Source of the DNA: Rubrobacter_A sp965214435
GTDB lineage: Bacteria; Actinomycetota; Rubrobacteria; Rubrobacterales; Rubrobacteraceae
Assembly (NCBI GenBank): GCA_965214435.1
Contig: OZ243960.1
Location: 124,001 to 188,000 of the forward strand
Reading direction: 5' to 3'
DNA: 64,000 bases
Shown: piece after piece, positions 26,264 to 35,180 of the stretch
How positions within the stretch are numbered: position 1 is the stretch's first letter
Layout: the number at the start of each line of letters is the position of its first letter
The notes under the pieces: generated by a model
Seen by the model: only the letters and a program-made list of their open reading frames with translations
The model's database searches: none
Told to the model about the DNA's origin: nothing
Position numbers and translations under genes: made by a program

Positions 26264-26397
26264 GTCCGCTCCTCTCCCGCCGTAGCGGTAGTCCCTTTTC
26301 CCGGCTGTCACTGTGCTGTATGGGCGAGTAAAGATCAAGGCGAAGGTAGCCGGACTGGGGTAGAGTTAAGCAAAGTTTGTGGCGGAGGAGTTGAGTT

Positions 26398-27195
26398 ATG
26401 GAACAATGGCTGCGGGCGGACAGCGAGACGCCGGATGAGGTGCGGGCGCGGGTCCGGAGCGGCGAGCACGACGGGCCGACGGGCGGGCTCGCGAGCGGGT
26501 ACGTGCAGGCTAACCTGGTCGTGCTGCCTGAGGAGTACGCCTTCGACTTCCTGAAGTTCTGCGTGAGGAACCCGAGGCCGTGCCCTATCCTGGAGGTTAC
26601 CGACGCTGGGTCGCCGGTGCCGCCGGTCATGGCTCCGGGGGCGGACCTGCGGACGGACGTGCCCCGCTACCGGGTCTATGAGAACGGGGAGCTGGTCGAT
26701 GAGCCGGCGGATATTCTCTCTTATTGGAGGGAGGACCTGGTGTCGTTCCTGATCGGGTGCTCCTTTACGTTCGAGGCCGCTCTGCTGGACGCCGGTCTAC
26801 GCCTCCCCCACCTGGACCAGGACCGGAACGTGCCGATGTACGTCACGGACAAGGAGTGCGTGCCGTCCGGACCTTTTAGCGGACCGATGGTGGTCAGCAT
26901 GCGGCCCTACAAGGCAGACGAGATCCCGAAGGCGGTCGCGGTCTCCGGGCGCTACCCGACGATGCACGGGGCTCCGGTCCACGTCGGAAACCCGGAAGCT
27001 CTCGGTATTCAAGATATAAACGAGCCGGAGTTCGGGGACGCTATCTCTATCGGGGAGGACGAGACACCCGTTTTCTGGGCTTGCGGGGTGACGCCGCAGG
27101 CGGTCGTTATGCAGGCCCGGCCGCCGCGCGTGATCACGCACAGCCCCGGCCACATGTTCATCACCGACCGCCGCAACGCGGAGTTCGAGGTCTAG
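26398..27195 (+). CDS. DUF1445 (PF07286) protein, D-glutamate cyclase-like
   Basis: 265 residues of the DUF1445/YcsI putative hydro-lyase family. Typical stretches are GYVQANLVVLPEEYAFDF, RPCPILEVTDAGSP, FLIGCSFTFEAALL, VSMRPYKADEI, and the C-terminal FWACGVTPQAVV and SPGHMFITD. The human homologue DGLUCY converts D-glutamate to 5-oxo-D-proline. The next genes are a transporter and HyuA/HyuB of the 5-oxoprolinase/hydantoinase type, which fits a D-glutamate or 5-oxoproline pathway. ATG with GGAGGAG about 8 nt upstream. Confidence 0.85.
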   Translation: MEQWLRADSETPDEVRARVRSGEHDGPTGGLASGYVQANLVVLPEEYAFDFLKFCVRNPRPCPILEVTDAGSPVPPVMAPGADLRTDVPRYRVYENGELVDEPADILSYWREDLVSFLIGCSFTFEAALLDAGLRLPHLDQDRNVPMYVTDKECVPSGPFSGPMVVSMRPYKADEIPKAVAVSGRYPTMHGAPVHVGNPEALGIQDINEPEFGDAISIGEDETPVFWACGVTPQAVVMQARPPRVITHSPGHMFITDRRNAEFEV

Positions 27196-27293
27196 CGCCC
27201 GCCGGATGCAGTGCTGAAATTTTTATACACCCGGCCGACTTACCCCGCCGGTCCCGAACTGCTACCGTGTCCGTAGAAGGAGGGAGGATACCT

Positions 27294-28529
27294 ATGGGCA
27301 AGAGGCTCAGGAATTTGGGACCGGGGCTGTTGGTGGCGGCGGCGTTTATCGGGCCGGGAACGGTGACGACGGCGAGTGTGGCGGGCGCGGGGACGGGGTA
27401 CGCGCTGCTCTGGGCGCTGGCGTTCTCCATAATCGCCACCATCATCTTGCAGGAAATGAGCGCCCGGCTCGGCATTGTGAGCCGCGAGGGGCTCGGGGAG
27501 GCGCTGCGCACGACGTTCGACAACGTGATCGCCAAGGTCATACTCGTGGCCCTGGTAGTCTCGGCGATAACCATCGGGGCGGCGGCTTTCGAGACGGGTA
27601 ACATAACCGGGGCCTCGTCGGGACTCGCGTCCATCGGCGGCTTCTCTTCCGGGGTGTGGGCCGCCATCGTCGGGATTCTGGCGTTCGCGCTGCTGGCCTC
27701 GGGGGTGTACAAGATCATAGAGCGGACCCTGGTGGTGCTGGTCTTGGTGATGAGCGTCGTGTTCCTGCTGACGGCGATCATCGTGCGCCCGAGCCTCGGG
27801 GGCATTTTCGCCGGGTTGTTCGCGCCGGGTATCCCGGACGGCTCGCTGGTCACGGTGATCGCGCTCGTCGGCACGACGGTGGTTACCTACAACTTCTTTC
27901 TACACTCCAGCTCCGTCCAGGACAAGTGGCCGGAAACGGTGCCGACCGGCGAGGCGCTCTCCGAATCTCGCTTCGACACGACGGCCAGCGTTATCCTGGG
28001 CGGCCTTATAACCCTGGCTATCGTCGTGACCGGGGCGGCGGCGTTTTTCGGGACCGGTACCGAAGTGAATACCGCGGCCGACATGGCCTTGCAACTGGAG
28101 CCGCTGCTCGGGCCGGCGGCCAAAATATTCTTCGCCGTCGGGCTGTTTGCGGCGGGCATGACGAGTGCGGTGACGGCCCCGCTGGCGGCAGCTTATGCGA
28201 CCGCAGGGGCTTTCGGGTGGGAGCGGAACCTGCGGAGCTGGAGGTTCCGGGCGGTGTGGATGGTGGTGCTCGTCTTCGGTACCGCTCTCGCGGCTTTCGT
28301 GGGCGCGAGCCCGACCCAGATCATTATTTTCGCCCAGGCCGCCAACGGTCTCCTTCTGCCGCTGGTCGCCATATTCTTGTTGATAGTGATGAACCGGAGC
28401 GACCTGCTCGGAGAGTACCGCAACGGCATCGTCGGCAACGTCCTCGGCGTCATAGTAGTATTGGTCGCCCTGTTCCTCGGGGGACGTACGATCTTTAGCG
28501 TCCTTACAACTATTTTCGGGGGTGGTTGA
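27294..28529 (+). CDS. NRAMP-like transporter lacking the metal-binding signature
   Basis: 411 residues, about 11 membrane helices, from ATG 27294 with AGGGAGG upstream. The fold is NRAMP-like, but the helix-1 DPGN motif is replaced by IGPGTVTTAS and the helix-6 MPHN motif by VVTYNFFLH, so the Asp, Asn and Met that bind Mn or Fe in NRAMP are missing. It is probably not a manganese importer. In this operon an organic substrate (D-glutamate, 5-oxoproline or hydantoin) is a reasonable guess. Its stop overlaps the next start (TGATG). Confidence 0.8.
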   Translation: MGKRLRNLGPGLLVAAAFIGPGTVTTASVAGAGTGYALLWALAFSIIATIILQEMSARLGIVSREGLGEALRTTFDNVIAKVILVALVVSAITIGAAAFETGNITGASSGLASIGGFSSGVWAAIVGILAFALLASGVYKIIERTLVVLVLVMSVVFLLTAIIVRPSLGGIFAGLFAPGIPDGSLVTVIALVGTTVVTYNFFLHSSSVQDKWPETVPTGEALSESRFDTTASVILGGLITLAIVVTGAAAFFGTGTEVNTAADMALQLEPLLGPAAKIFFAVGLFAAGMTSAVTAPLAAAYATAGAFGWERNLRSWRFRAVWMVVLVFGTALAAFVGASPTQIIIFAQAANGLLLPLVAIFLLIVMNRSDLLGEYRNGIVGNVLGVIVVLVALFLGGRTIFSVLTTIFGGG

Positions 28530-30529
28530 TGAGCGACTCGCGGAGCAAATTACGTTTAGGAGTAGACGTCGGTGGTACATTCACCGACCTAGTGGCCCTC
28601 GGCAGCGGGGACGTAAAAACGGTAAAAGTACCCTCCACGCCGCAGGACCAGTCCGAAGGCGTGATGAACAGCATCCGGTCGGCGGAGGTCCAGACTACAA
28701 ACGTCGCGGCCTTTGCCCACGGCATGACGGTCGCCACCAACGCGCTCCTGGAAAGGCGCGGCGCAAAGACCGCGACCGTTACCACCGAAGGGTTCCGGGA
28801 CCTTTTGGAGATAGGCCGCCAGAGCCGCCCCGCCCTCTACAACTTATCCCAGGGCAAACCGCCATCCCTCGTGCCCCGCGAGCTGCGCTTTACCGTCCGC
28901 GAGCGGATGGGACCCGACGGCGAACTCGAACCGCTGGATGAGGATAGTTTAAAAGCGGCGGTCTCCGCCGTAGAAGAAGCGGAGGTCGAGGCGGTAGCGG
29001 TATGTCTGCTATTCGGGTTTCTACATCCGGAGCACGAGGAGCGGGTCGGGGAGAGACTGCGGGAGGCGCTGCCGGGCGTGCATGTTTCTTTGAGCAGCGA
29101 GGTGTTGCCCGAGTTCCGGGAGTATGAGCGGCTCTCGACGACCGCCGCCGACGCCTACCTCGGCCCAAAGCTCGCCGCCTACCTCCAAAGCCTGGACGAC
29201 GAGGTGGAGGGAGCCGGCATGCCCGCGCCGCTGGTGATGCAGTCCTCCGGCGGGGTCATAGAGCTGGAAGTGGCGGCTCGCGGCGCTGCGGCATGTGTGC
29301 TCTCGGGGCCGGCGGGCGGGGTCGTCGGGGCGGCGTATGTGGCGGAGGCCGGAGGGTATAAAGACTTGCTGACCTTCGACATGGGCGGGACGAGTTCGGA
29401 CGTGGCCGCTATCCTGGACGGCGAGGCGCTCACGACCACCGAAGCCGCTATTGCGGGAGTGCCGATCAAGCTTCCGATGGTAGACGTCCACACCGTGAGC
29501 GCCGGCGGCGGCTCTATAGCCTGGGCGGACGCTGGAGGAGCCCTCCGAGCCGGACCGCACTCCGCCGGAGCCGACCCCGGCCCTGCAGCCTACGGGGCCG
29601 GCGGCGAGGAACCGACCGTCACCGACGCGAACCTCTTTCTAGGCTACCTCCAGGACGGCGCGAAGCTCGGCGGCGAAGTAGTTCTGAAGCGAGAGCTGGC
29701 AGAGAAAGCCCTGGAGAGGGTCGGGGAGCGGGTAGGGTTGTACCCGTTGCAGGTGGCGCTCGGGGTGGTCGAGGTCGCGAACACGGAGATGGTCGGGGCG
29801 CTGCGGGTAATAAGTGTGGAGAAAGGCTTTGACCCGCGGGAGTTCGCCCTGGTGGCTTTCGGCGGGGCGGGACCGCTCCACGCCTGCGCGTTGGCCGAGG
29901 AGATCGGGCTTAGCACCGTGCTCGTCCCGAAGGCCAGCGGCGTCCTCTCCGCTCTCGGCCTCGCCGTCTCAGACCTCCGCCGTGACTACGTCACCCCCCT
30001 GCTATCCACGCTCGAAGAGGCGGACTCCGGCCGGATAGAAAGAGCCTTCGAAGAGATGGAGTCTACCGCGGATAAAGACATGGACTCTCCGCAATATACC
30101 CGGCGGGCCGACCTGCGGTATGCGGGCCAGTCCTTCGAGCTTACGGTGGACGCCGGGGATGATCCTAAAGACCTGAAAGGACTCGCAGCCCGCTTTCATG
30201 AGTCCCACGAGCGCCGCTACGGCTACCGGATGGACGAGGAGGCCGTGGAGCTGGTCAACCTGCGGCTCGTGGCGACCGTACCCGTCGAGAAGCCGGAGCT
30301 AGAAGAGTCCGAACCGGAAGGTGAAGCCGAGACCGGCAGCCGGAAGGCGAACTTCGACGGCGAGTGGATGGAGGTGGTGGTTCTGGACCGCGACCGGATG
30401 GGCGTAGGCTCGGAGGTTGAGGGGCCGGCGGTGGTGGAGTTCGCCGAGTCCACGTGCGTCGTGCGTCCCGGCTGGAGCGGGGCGGTGGATGTGGCCGGGA
30501 ACCTGGTCTTGAGGAGGGAAGATGGCTAA
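28529..30529 (+). CDS. hyuA: HyuA, hydantoinase/5-oxoprolinase subunit A
   Basis: 666 residues. The N-terminal actin-like ATPase starts with RLGVDVGGTFTDLVAL; LLTFDMGGTSSDVA, VHTVSAGGGSIAW, DPGPAAYG and FGGAGPLHACALAEEIG are further signature blocks. The family hydrolyses cyclic amides such as 5-oxoproline, hydantoins or, in relatives, carboxylates acetone, using ATP. Split A and B subunits are the usual bacterial form. It starts at ATG 28529, coupled to the transporter, and overlaps hyuB by 8 nt. Confidence 0.88.
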   Translation: MSDSRSKLRLGVDVGGTFTDLVALGSGDVKTVKVPSTPQDQSEGVMNSIRSAEVQTTNVAAFAHGMTVATNALLERRGAKTATVTTEGFRDLLEIGRQSRPALYNLSQGKPPSLVPRELRFTVRERMGPDGELEPLDEDSLKAAVSAVEEAEVEAVAVCLLFGFLHPEHEERVGERLREALPGVHVSLSSEVLPEFREYERLSTTAADAYLGPKLAAYLQSLDDEVEGAGMPAPLVMQSSGGVIELEVAARGAAACVLSGPAGGVVGAAYVAEAGGYKDLLTFDMGGTSSDVAAILDGEALTTTEAAIAGVPIKLPMVDVHTVSAGGGSIAWADAGGALRAGPHSAGADPGPAAYGAGGEEPTVTDANLFLGYLQDGAKLGGEVVLKRELAEKALERVGERVGLYPLQVALGVVEVANTEMVGALRVISVEKGFDPREFALVAFGGAGPLHACALAEEIGLSTVLVPKASGVLSALGLAVSDLRRDYVTPLLSTLEEADSGRIERAFEEMESTADKDMDSPQYTRRADLRYAGQSFELTVDAGDDPKDLKGLAARFHESHERRYGYRMDEEAVELVNLRLVATVPVEKPELEESEPEGEAETGSRKANFDGEWMEVVVLDRDRMGVGSEVEGPAVVEFAESTCVVRPGWSGAVDVAGNLVLRREDG

Positions 30530-32075
30530 CAACCGACGGCTCGACCCGGTAACGCTCTCGGTGCTTTCGAGTGCATTGTCCGGGGTTGCGGAGGAGATGG
30601 GGGCGGTCCTGATCCGGGGTGCCTACTCCTCGAACATTAAGGAGCGCCGGGACTGTTCGGCGGCGCTTTTCGACGCCGGAGGGAAGATGGTCGCCCAGGC
30701 CGAGCACATCCCCGTGCACCTCGGCGCTATGCCGGAAGCTGTCGCGGCGGTGATGGAAAAAGACCCCGAGCCCGGCGACGTATTCATCCTCAACGACCCC
30801 TACTCCGGCGGCACGCATCTGCCGGACATAACCCTCGTCTCGCCCGTGGTGCCCGGTGAAGATGGAGAAATTATCGGGTACGCCGTCACGCGGGCGCACC
30901 ACTCGGACGTCGGGGGGATGAGCCCGGGGTCTATGCCGAGTTCCTCGCGGGAGGTCTACCAGGAGGGGCTCGTGATACCGCCGGTGCGTCTCGTAAAAAA
31001 TGGGGAGTACGTCGAGGAGATCCTGGATTTAATCCTCGCCAACGTGCGCACGCCGAAGCTGCGGCAGGGAGACTTGCGGGCCCAGATCGCGGCGAACCGG
31101 CTAGCGGAGGTCCGGGTGTCGGAGTTGATCGAGCGCCGGGGCAAAGATACGGTGCTCGCAGCCTTCGAGGAGGTCGTCTCCTACACCGAGCAGCGCACCC
31201 GCGAGGCGATCCGGGAGCTGCCCGACGGCGAGTATTCGGCGGAAAGTGAGATCGAGGGCGACGGCGTCACCGACGAGGACGTAAAGATCCAGGCGACGGT
31301 AAATATCCACGACGACGAAATTTCCATCGACTTCTCCGGCACGGCAAACGCGGTCCCCGGCAACGTGAACTGTCCGCTGGCCGTGACCCGCTCCGCCTGC
31401 TACTTCGCCCTGCGGGTCCTCCTCCCCGAAGACATTCCAGCAAACGCCGGCACCTACGCCCCGTTACAGATAACAGCTCCCGAGGGCAGCCTGGTAGCCG
31501 CCGAGAGCCCGTCGGCGGTCGTCGCAGGCAACGTCGAGACCAGCCAGCGCGTCGCGGACACCATCCTCGAAGCCTTCTCCGGCGCGACCCCGCTACCGGC
31601 CGCCGGACAGGGCACGATGAATAACACCATTATTGGGGGTCCCGGCAGCGGAGGGTGGACCTACTACGAGACCATCGGCGGCGGCCAGGGAGGGAGCGAA
31701 GGAGGCTCCGGACCCTCCGGCGTCCACGTCGGTATGTCGAACACCCTGAACACCCCGATAGAAGCCCTGGAACTAGAGTACCCGATGCGAATAACGCGCT
31801 ACGAGTTGCGCTACGACTCCGGCGGGGCGGGAGGAGAGCGGGGCGGCGACGGCCTCGTCAGGGAAGTGCGGGTGCTGGAGCCGGCGACCCTCTCGCTGCT
31901 TACCGACCGCCGGCGGCACGGTCCGCGCGGAGCCGGAGGCGGCGAAAGCGGCGCGCCAGGCAGGAACCTCCTAAACGGTGAAGAGCTGCCCCCGAAGGCG
32001 AGCCGGGAGCTGGAGGCGGGAGATGTGGTTACGGTCGAGACCCCTGGCGGTGGCGGGTACGGGGAGCAGCGCTAA
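30522..32075 (+). CDS. hyuB: HyuB, hydantoinase/5-oxoprolinase subunit B
   Basis: 517 residues. Motifs include RRDCSAALFDAGGKMVAQAEHIPVHLGAM (shown in two parts: RDCSAALFD and AEHIPVHLGAM), DVFILNDPYSGGTHLPD, CPLAVTRSACYFALR, and the C-terminal GGGGYGEQR. With HyuA it forms an ATP-dependent cyclic-amidase complex. The start has GAGGGAAG just upstream inside hyuA. It ends 10 nt from the convergent MFS gene. The local pathway inference is opening of 5-oxoproline made by the DUF1445 protein. Confidence 0.88.
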   Translation: MANNRRLDPVTLSVLSSALSGVAEEMGAVLIRGAYSSNIKERRDCSAALFDAGGKMVAQAEHIPVHLGAMPEAVAAVMEKDPEPGDVFILNDPYSGGTHLPDITLVSPVVPGEDGEIIGYAVTRAHHSDVGGMSPGSMPSSSREVYQEGLVIPPVRLVKNGEYVEEILDLILANVRTPKLRQGDLRAQIAANRLAEVRVSELIERRGKDTVLAAFEEVVSYTEQRTREAIRELPDGEYSAESEIEGDGVTDEDVKIQATVNIHDDEISIDFSGTANAVPGNVNCPLAVTRSACYFALRVLLPEDIPANAGTYAPLQITAPEGSLVAAESPSAVVAGNVETSQRVADTILEAFSGATPLPAAGQGTMNNTIIGGPGSGGWTYYETIGGGQGGSEGGSGPSGVHVGMSNTLNTPIEALELEYPMRITRYELRYDSGGAGGERGGDGLVREVRVLEPATLSLLTDRRRHGPRGAGGGESGAPGRNLLNGEELPPKASRELEAGDVVTVETPGGGGYGEQR

Positions 32076-32084
32076 AGAGCGACG

Positions 32085-33284
32085 TTACGCCTCTATGTCT
32101 TCCGTGGCGGCAACTTTCTCGGCCTTCGGGTCTTGCCGGTCGCGCAGGAGCAGGTAGCGGCCGGCCAGGATGGCGGCAGCGGAGAGCAGGGCGACGCCGC
32201 CGGAGAAGGCCCAGGCCACGGTGTAGGAGGTACTGGCGACTATAAGGCCGAAGAGTAGAGGGCCGGCGGCGGCCCCGCTCGACGCCCCGGTCTGGGTGAC
32301 GCCAGTGGCCGCTGCGGGCGCTCCGGGGTTGGACCTTACGACGGCGAAGTTGAACAGGCCGGGCCAGCCCCAGCCAAAGCCGAACGCCAGCAAGGTACCG
32401 GCCACGAGCAGGCCGTTTATCCCGGTCGCTAGCAGCGCGAAGCCTGTGGCACCGACGACGAGCATCGTGGCGACCAGCCGCAGCCGGCCGCTCGACATCC
32501 GGTCGGCAAACCAGCCGAAGCTCACCCGGATGGTGATCCCCACGGCACTCCCCAGAGCCAGGAGCAGCCCGGCCGTTCCGACGTCGAGACCGGCGGAGAC
32601 CGACGACTCTACGATAAACGCCCCGAGCGGGGTCGCCGCCGTCGAGCCGAGCCCGATGCCGACCGCGAGCAGCACGAGCGCCCGCAACGGCACGTCCCCG
32701 GCCCGGGCCTCCTTCAAGCGCCGGGAGCCGCCTAAAGTCTCCGCCGGAACCAGAAGCGCCACGGTCAGGGCGAGGACCGAGGCCCCGACGAACGCCCAGC
32801 GCCACCCGACGGTGATGGCGACCGTCGGGACGGCGAGGCCCGCGAGCAGGGTAGCGGTCGGTATGGCGGCTTGCTTGATCCCGAACGACAACCCCTGCCT
32901 GCCCGCCGGGACCTCCCGGACGAGCGAGAGGTGGGTGGCCGGGTGCGCGACGGCGTTCGACAGGCCGCCGAGCATCAGGCAGGCGACCAGCGAGTACCAA
33001 GACCGGGCAAAGACCGCCACGCCGAGGAGCGCTGTGGCGCTTCCGAGGGCGGCAAGGCGCATCCCGCGGTGCGACCCGATGCGCTCCACGACCCGCCCGA
33101 AGATCACCGAAGACGCGGAGGACGACACGAAGAACAAGGCTACCGCGAGCCCGAGCGCGGCCTCGTTAAAGCCTAGCTCGCCGCGCACCTGTACCGCGAG
33201 GCCGCCGGTCAGAAACGCCGGCAGCACCCCGGTCGTGGCGACCGCGACGGCCAGCAGCACGGGGCGGAAGTTCAGGGTCTCCAC
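32085..33284 (-). CDS. MFS transporter, 12-helix type
   Basis: 399 residues from GTG 33284, with GGGAG 7 nt upstream; the frame is open a further 345 nt but that stretch is not membrane-like. Helix-2 loop GRVVERIGSHRGMRLA and the middle FGWFADRMSSGRLRL are MFS motif A copies, and GIKQAAIPTATLLAGLAVP resembles motif C. A substrate cannot be set. The gene is divergent from a remnant of a sugar-acid-dehydratase-type gene, suggesting past transport of an organic acid or sugar acid. Confidence 0.8.
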   Translation of the reverse strand: METLNFRPVLLAVAVATTGVLPAFLTGGLAVQVRGELGFNEAALGLAVALFFVSSSASSVIFGRVVERIGSHRGMRLAALGSATALLGVAVFARSWYSLVACLMLGGLSNAVAHPATHLSLVREVPAGRQGLSFGIKQAAIPTATLLAGLAVPTVAITVGWRWAFVGASVLALTVALLVPAETLGGSRRLKEARAGDVPLRALVLLAVGIGLGSTAATPLGAFIVESSVSAGLDVGTAGLLLALGSAVGITIRVSFGWFADRMSSGRLRLVATMLVVGATGFALLATGINGLLVAGTLLAFGFGWGWPGLFNFAVVRSNPGAPAAATGVTQTGASSGAAAGPLLFGLIVASTSYTVAWAFSGGVALLSAAAILAGRYLLLRDRQDPKAEKVAATEDIEA

Positions 33285-33385
33285 GGGGTTCTCCCGGCGC
33301 GCGGGTAAGATACCGGGCGCAGCAAAGGACGGAACATGCCGGGGATCATACCACGGCATCCACGGCCCTCTTCCGGACCCCCTGA

Positions 33386-33414
33386 TTGTGGCCGGTAGCC
33401 CGGCTCCGTAGAAT
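33386..33414 (+). promoter_or_regulatory. Promoter in front of the dehydratase remnant
   Basis: TTGTGG (33386-33391) and TAGAAT (33409-33414) with an exact 17-bp spacer, 27 nt before the ATG. Confidence 0.5.
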
Positions 33415-33441
33415 AGCGGAGGTTCTCCGGAAAGGACGCGG

Positions 33442-33648
33442 ATGAAGATACGGGAGGTTCGGGTAGCTGGTTTACGTGGGGCGACGCCCGAAGGTGGATG
33501 GACCACCGAGCTTAAACCGGACGACGTCGTTAAGAACTTCGAGAAGTTCTTGATCACACTCTCACCCGGAGATATTCTTTGCTCAGTCATGCCGTCGCCT
33601 CGTCGACCGGAGTCCTCTTTATCTTTCACCTTTCGCGAATGGGCGTGA
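33442..33648 (+). pseudogene. N-terminal remnant of an enolase-superfamily (mandelate racemase/MLE) enzyme
   Basis: The first 28 residues, MKIREVRVAGLRGATPEGGW onward to KPDD, read like the start of galactonate dehydratase/mandelate racemase family proteins. The rest of the 68-codon frame is unrelated, and no catalytic barrel follows because the next gene lies on the other strand. A ribosome site (GAAAGGA) and a promoter survive. It is a deletion remnant that may still make a short peptide. Confidence 0.6.
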
Positions 33649-33664
33649 GGATAGAGGCTCGTTG

Positions 33665-35101
33665 CTATTGTGCATGGTCGGTGCGACGTTTCTGACGCCG
33701 CACATAGAAAAAGGCGATCACACCGAGAAGTCCCAAGACGACCACCGCTCCTATTAGTAGGCTGAGCGAGCCGGTAGCCAGACCCGAGGCGGCGAGTACG
33801 GCTAGCGCGGTGTATGGGATGCGCCCTAGCGTGTTCAGGACCACGAACCTAACCGGTGTGATCTTCGAGAGCCCGGCCAACGAACACACCGCGTCCCCGC
33901 CGGCCGGTATGGGCAGCATCAGTGCCACGAGCATCCACAGGCCGTTTGGCGACATCTTGCCGGAGTAGGTATCGAGGATCTTCTCCCCCACCAGCTTTGA
34001 GACCATTGGCCGGCCAAAGCGCCGTCCCATGAAGAACGCCATCACCGAGCCCAGCACGGCCCCGAAGAGGCTCAAGGCGAACCCGGCCCACGGCCCGTAA
34101 GTAGCCACACCCGCAAGCATTATGGGCGCGGCCGGTATTAACGCGACCACGACCTGGGCGGCCTGTAGTGAGAAGAAGAGTATCGGTCCCCACAGCCCGA
34201 AGCCCTCGAAGAAGGTTCGTACTTCCTCGGGCGAGGAGATGGCCTGCCACACCGACCCTATTTCCTCTAACGGCAGGTACCCCTCTATGTAGACTACCGC
34301 CGCCGCGACGGCCAACGCTGCTAGAAGCGTGGCGGTCCAGATCCGGCGAGTAAAGCGCGGCAGCCGCGGCAGGCTCAATGGTCCGGGGCCGAGCAGGGCA
34401 ACGGCGAAGGCGGCATGCACCCGGGCCGAGAGGCGGACCAGGAAAAAGCCGGCTACGGCCACCGCGATACCGACGAGGACCGTGAGCAGGATCTCTAACG
34501 GCGTGTCCGCTACGTAGGAGCCGATCTGGATTATGGAGCTTGGAGCCTCACCACCCGAACCGGAGGCGCTGACCGAGCTTCCTATCTGGAGGGCGGACTC
34601 GGGGAGTCCTCTACCGCCTTCAGGGAGATCGAACCACAGCGGGTAGGTGATTAGATCCCAGGGAAGCTGGAAAGCTAGCGAAACAACGACGAGTTGCACT
34701 ATCCCTATAGGAAACAGCAGCACCACATAGACCAGGTCCCGCCACAACGCCGGGTCCAGCAGCCGGGTCCGCAGCCGGACCAGGCGAGAGCTACCGAGCG
34801 GCGGGCGGCGGTAGGGCGAGGGTATCTCGACCCTGAGAAGTAACCTTATTCGCCACCGGTCCAGCCGGGCAGCCAGCGTCCATACAAGAGCGGTCAGGGC
34901 GAGTATCGGGACGCCCACCAGGATCGTTATCAGCGAAAATCCTAGAGCGCCGAGTATTAACAGCGTCACGAACCAGAAAAGCCCCGCCCAAAAGCTTGAG
35001 AACAGGAACAAGCCCGCCCCGGCGTACCTCAGCAAGAAGGTTATTAGACGGCGCAACGGGCCACCCGGTCCCACCCAGAGTCTGCTACCGATCCTACTCA
35101 T
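33665..35101 (-). CDS. Fusion of actinobacterial sensor domain with VTT (DedA/TVP38) domain
   Basis: 478 residues. Residues 15-175 are a membrane 'putative sensor' domain (PF13796 type) with FSSFWAGLFWFVTLLILGALG and PIGIVQLVVVSLAF, normally found in front of actinobacterial histidine kinases. Residues 285-460 are a VTT/SNARE-associated domain with ALIPAAPIMLAGVATYG, FGAVLGSVMAFFMGRRFGRP and LPIPAGGDAVCSLAGLSKI. VTT proteins are lipid scramblase-like or transporter-like membrane proteins. No kinase domain is present. The start is ATG 35101 or the GTG before it, with GGGGGAG upstream. Confidence 0.75.
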   Translation of the reverse strand: MSRIGSRLWVGPGGPLRRLITFLLRYAGAGLFLFSSFWAGLFWFVTLLILGALGFSLITILVGVPILALTALVWTLAARLDRWRIRLLLRVEIPSPYRRPPLGSSRLVRLRTRLLDPALWRDLVYVVLLFPIGIVQLVVVSLAFQLPWDLITYPLWFDLPEGGRGLPESALQIGSSVSASGSGGEAPSSIIQIGSYVADTPLEILLTVLVGIAVAVAGFFLVRLSARVHAAFAVALLGPGPLSLPRLPRFTRRIWTATLLAALAVAAAVVYIEGYLPLEEIGSVWQAISSPEEVRTFFEGFGLWGPILFFSLQAAQVVVALIPAAPIMLAGVATYGPWAGFALSLFGAVLGSVMAFFMGRRFGRPMVSKLVGEKILDTYSGKMSPNGLWMLVALMLPIPAGGDAVCSLAGLSKITPVRFVVLNTLGRIPYTALAVLAASGLATGSLSLLIGAVVVLGLLGVIAFFYVRRQKRRTDHAQ

Positions 35102-35180
35102 CACACTCCCCCCGTGTGTTTCAGTATCTCATCTGCTATGCCCCTGCTTTGCGGAGCGGCTCACGCTGGCTCGCGCGGGC

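Noticed and set aside
32296..33411. 371-codon plus-strand frame opposite the MFS transporter
   Set aside because: Basic, Pro/Thr/Ser-rich shadow translation without a ribosome site; the minus strand encodes a clear transporter.
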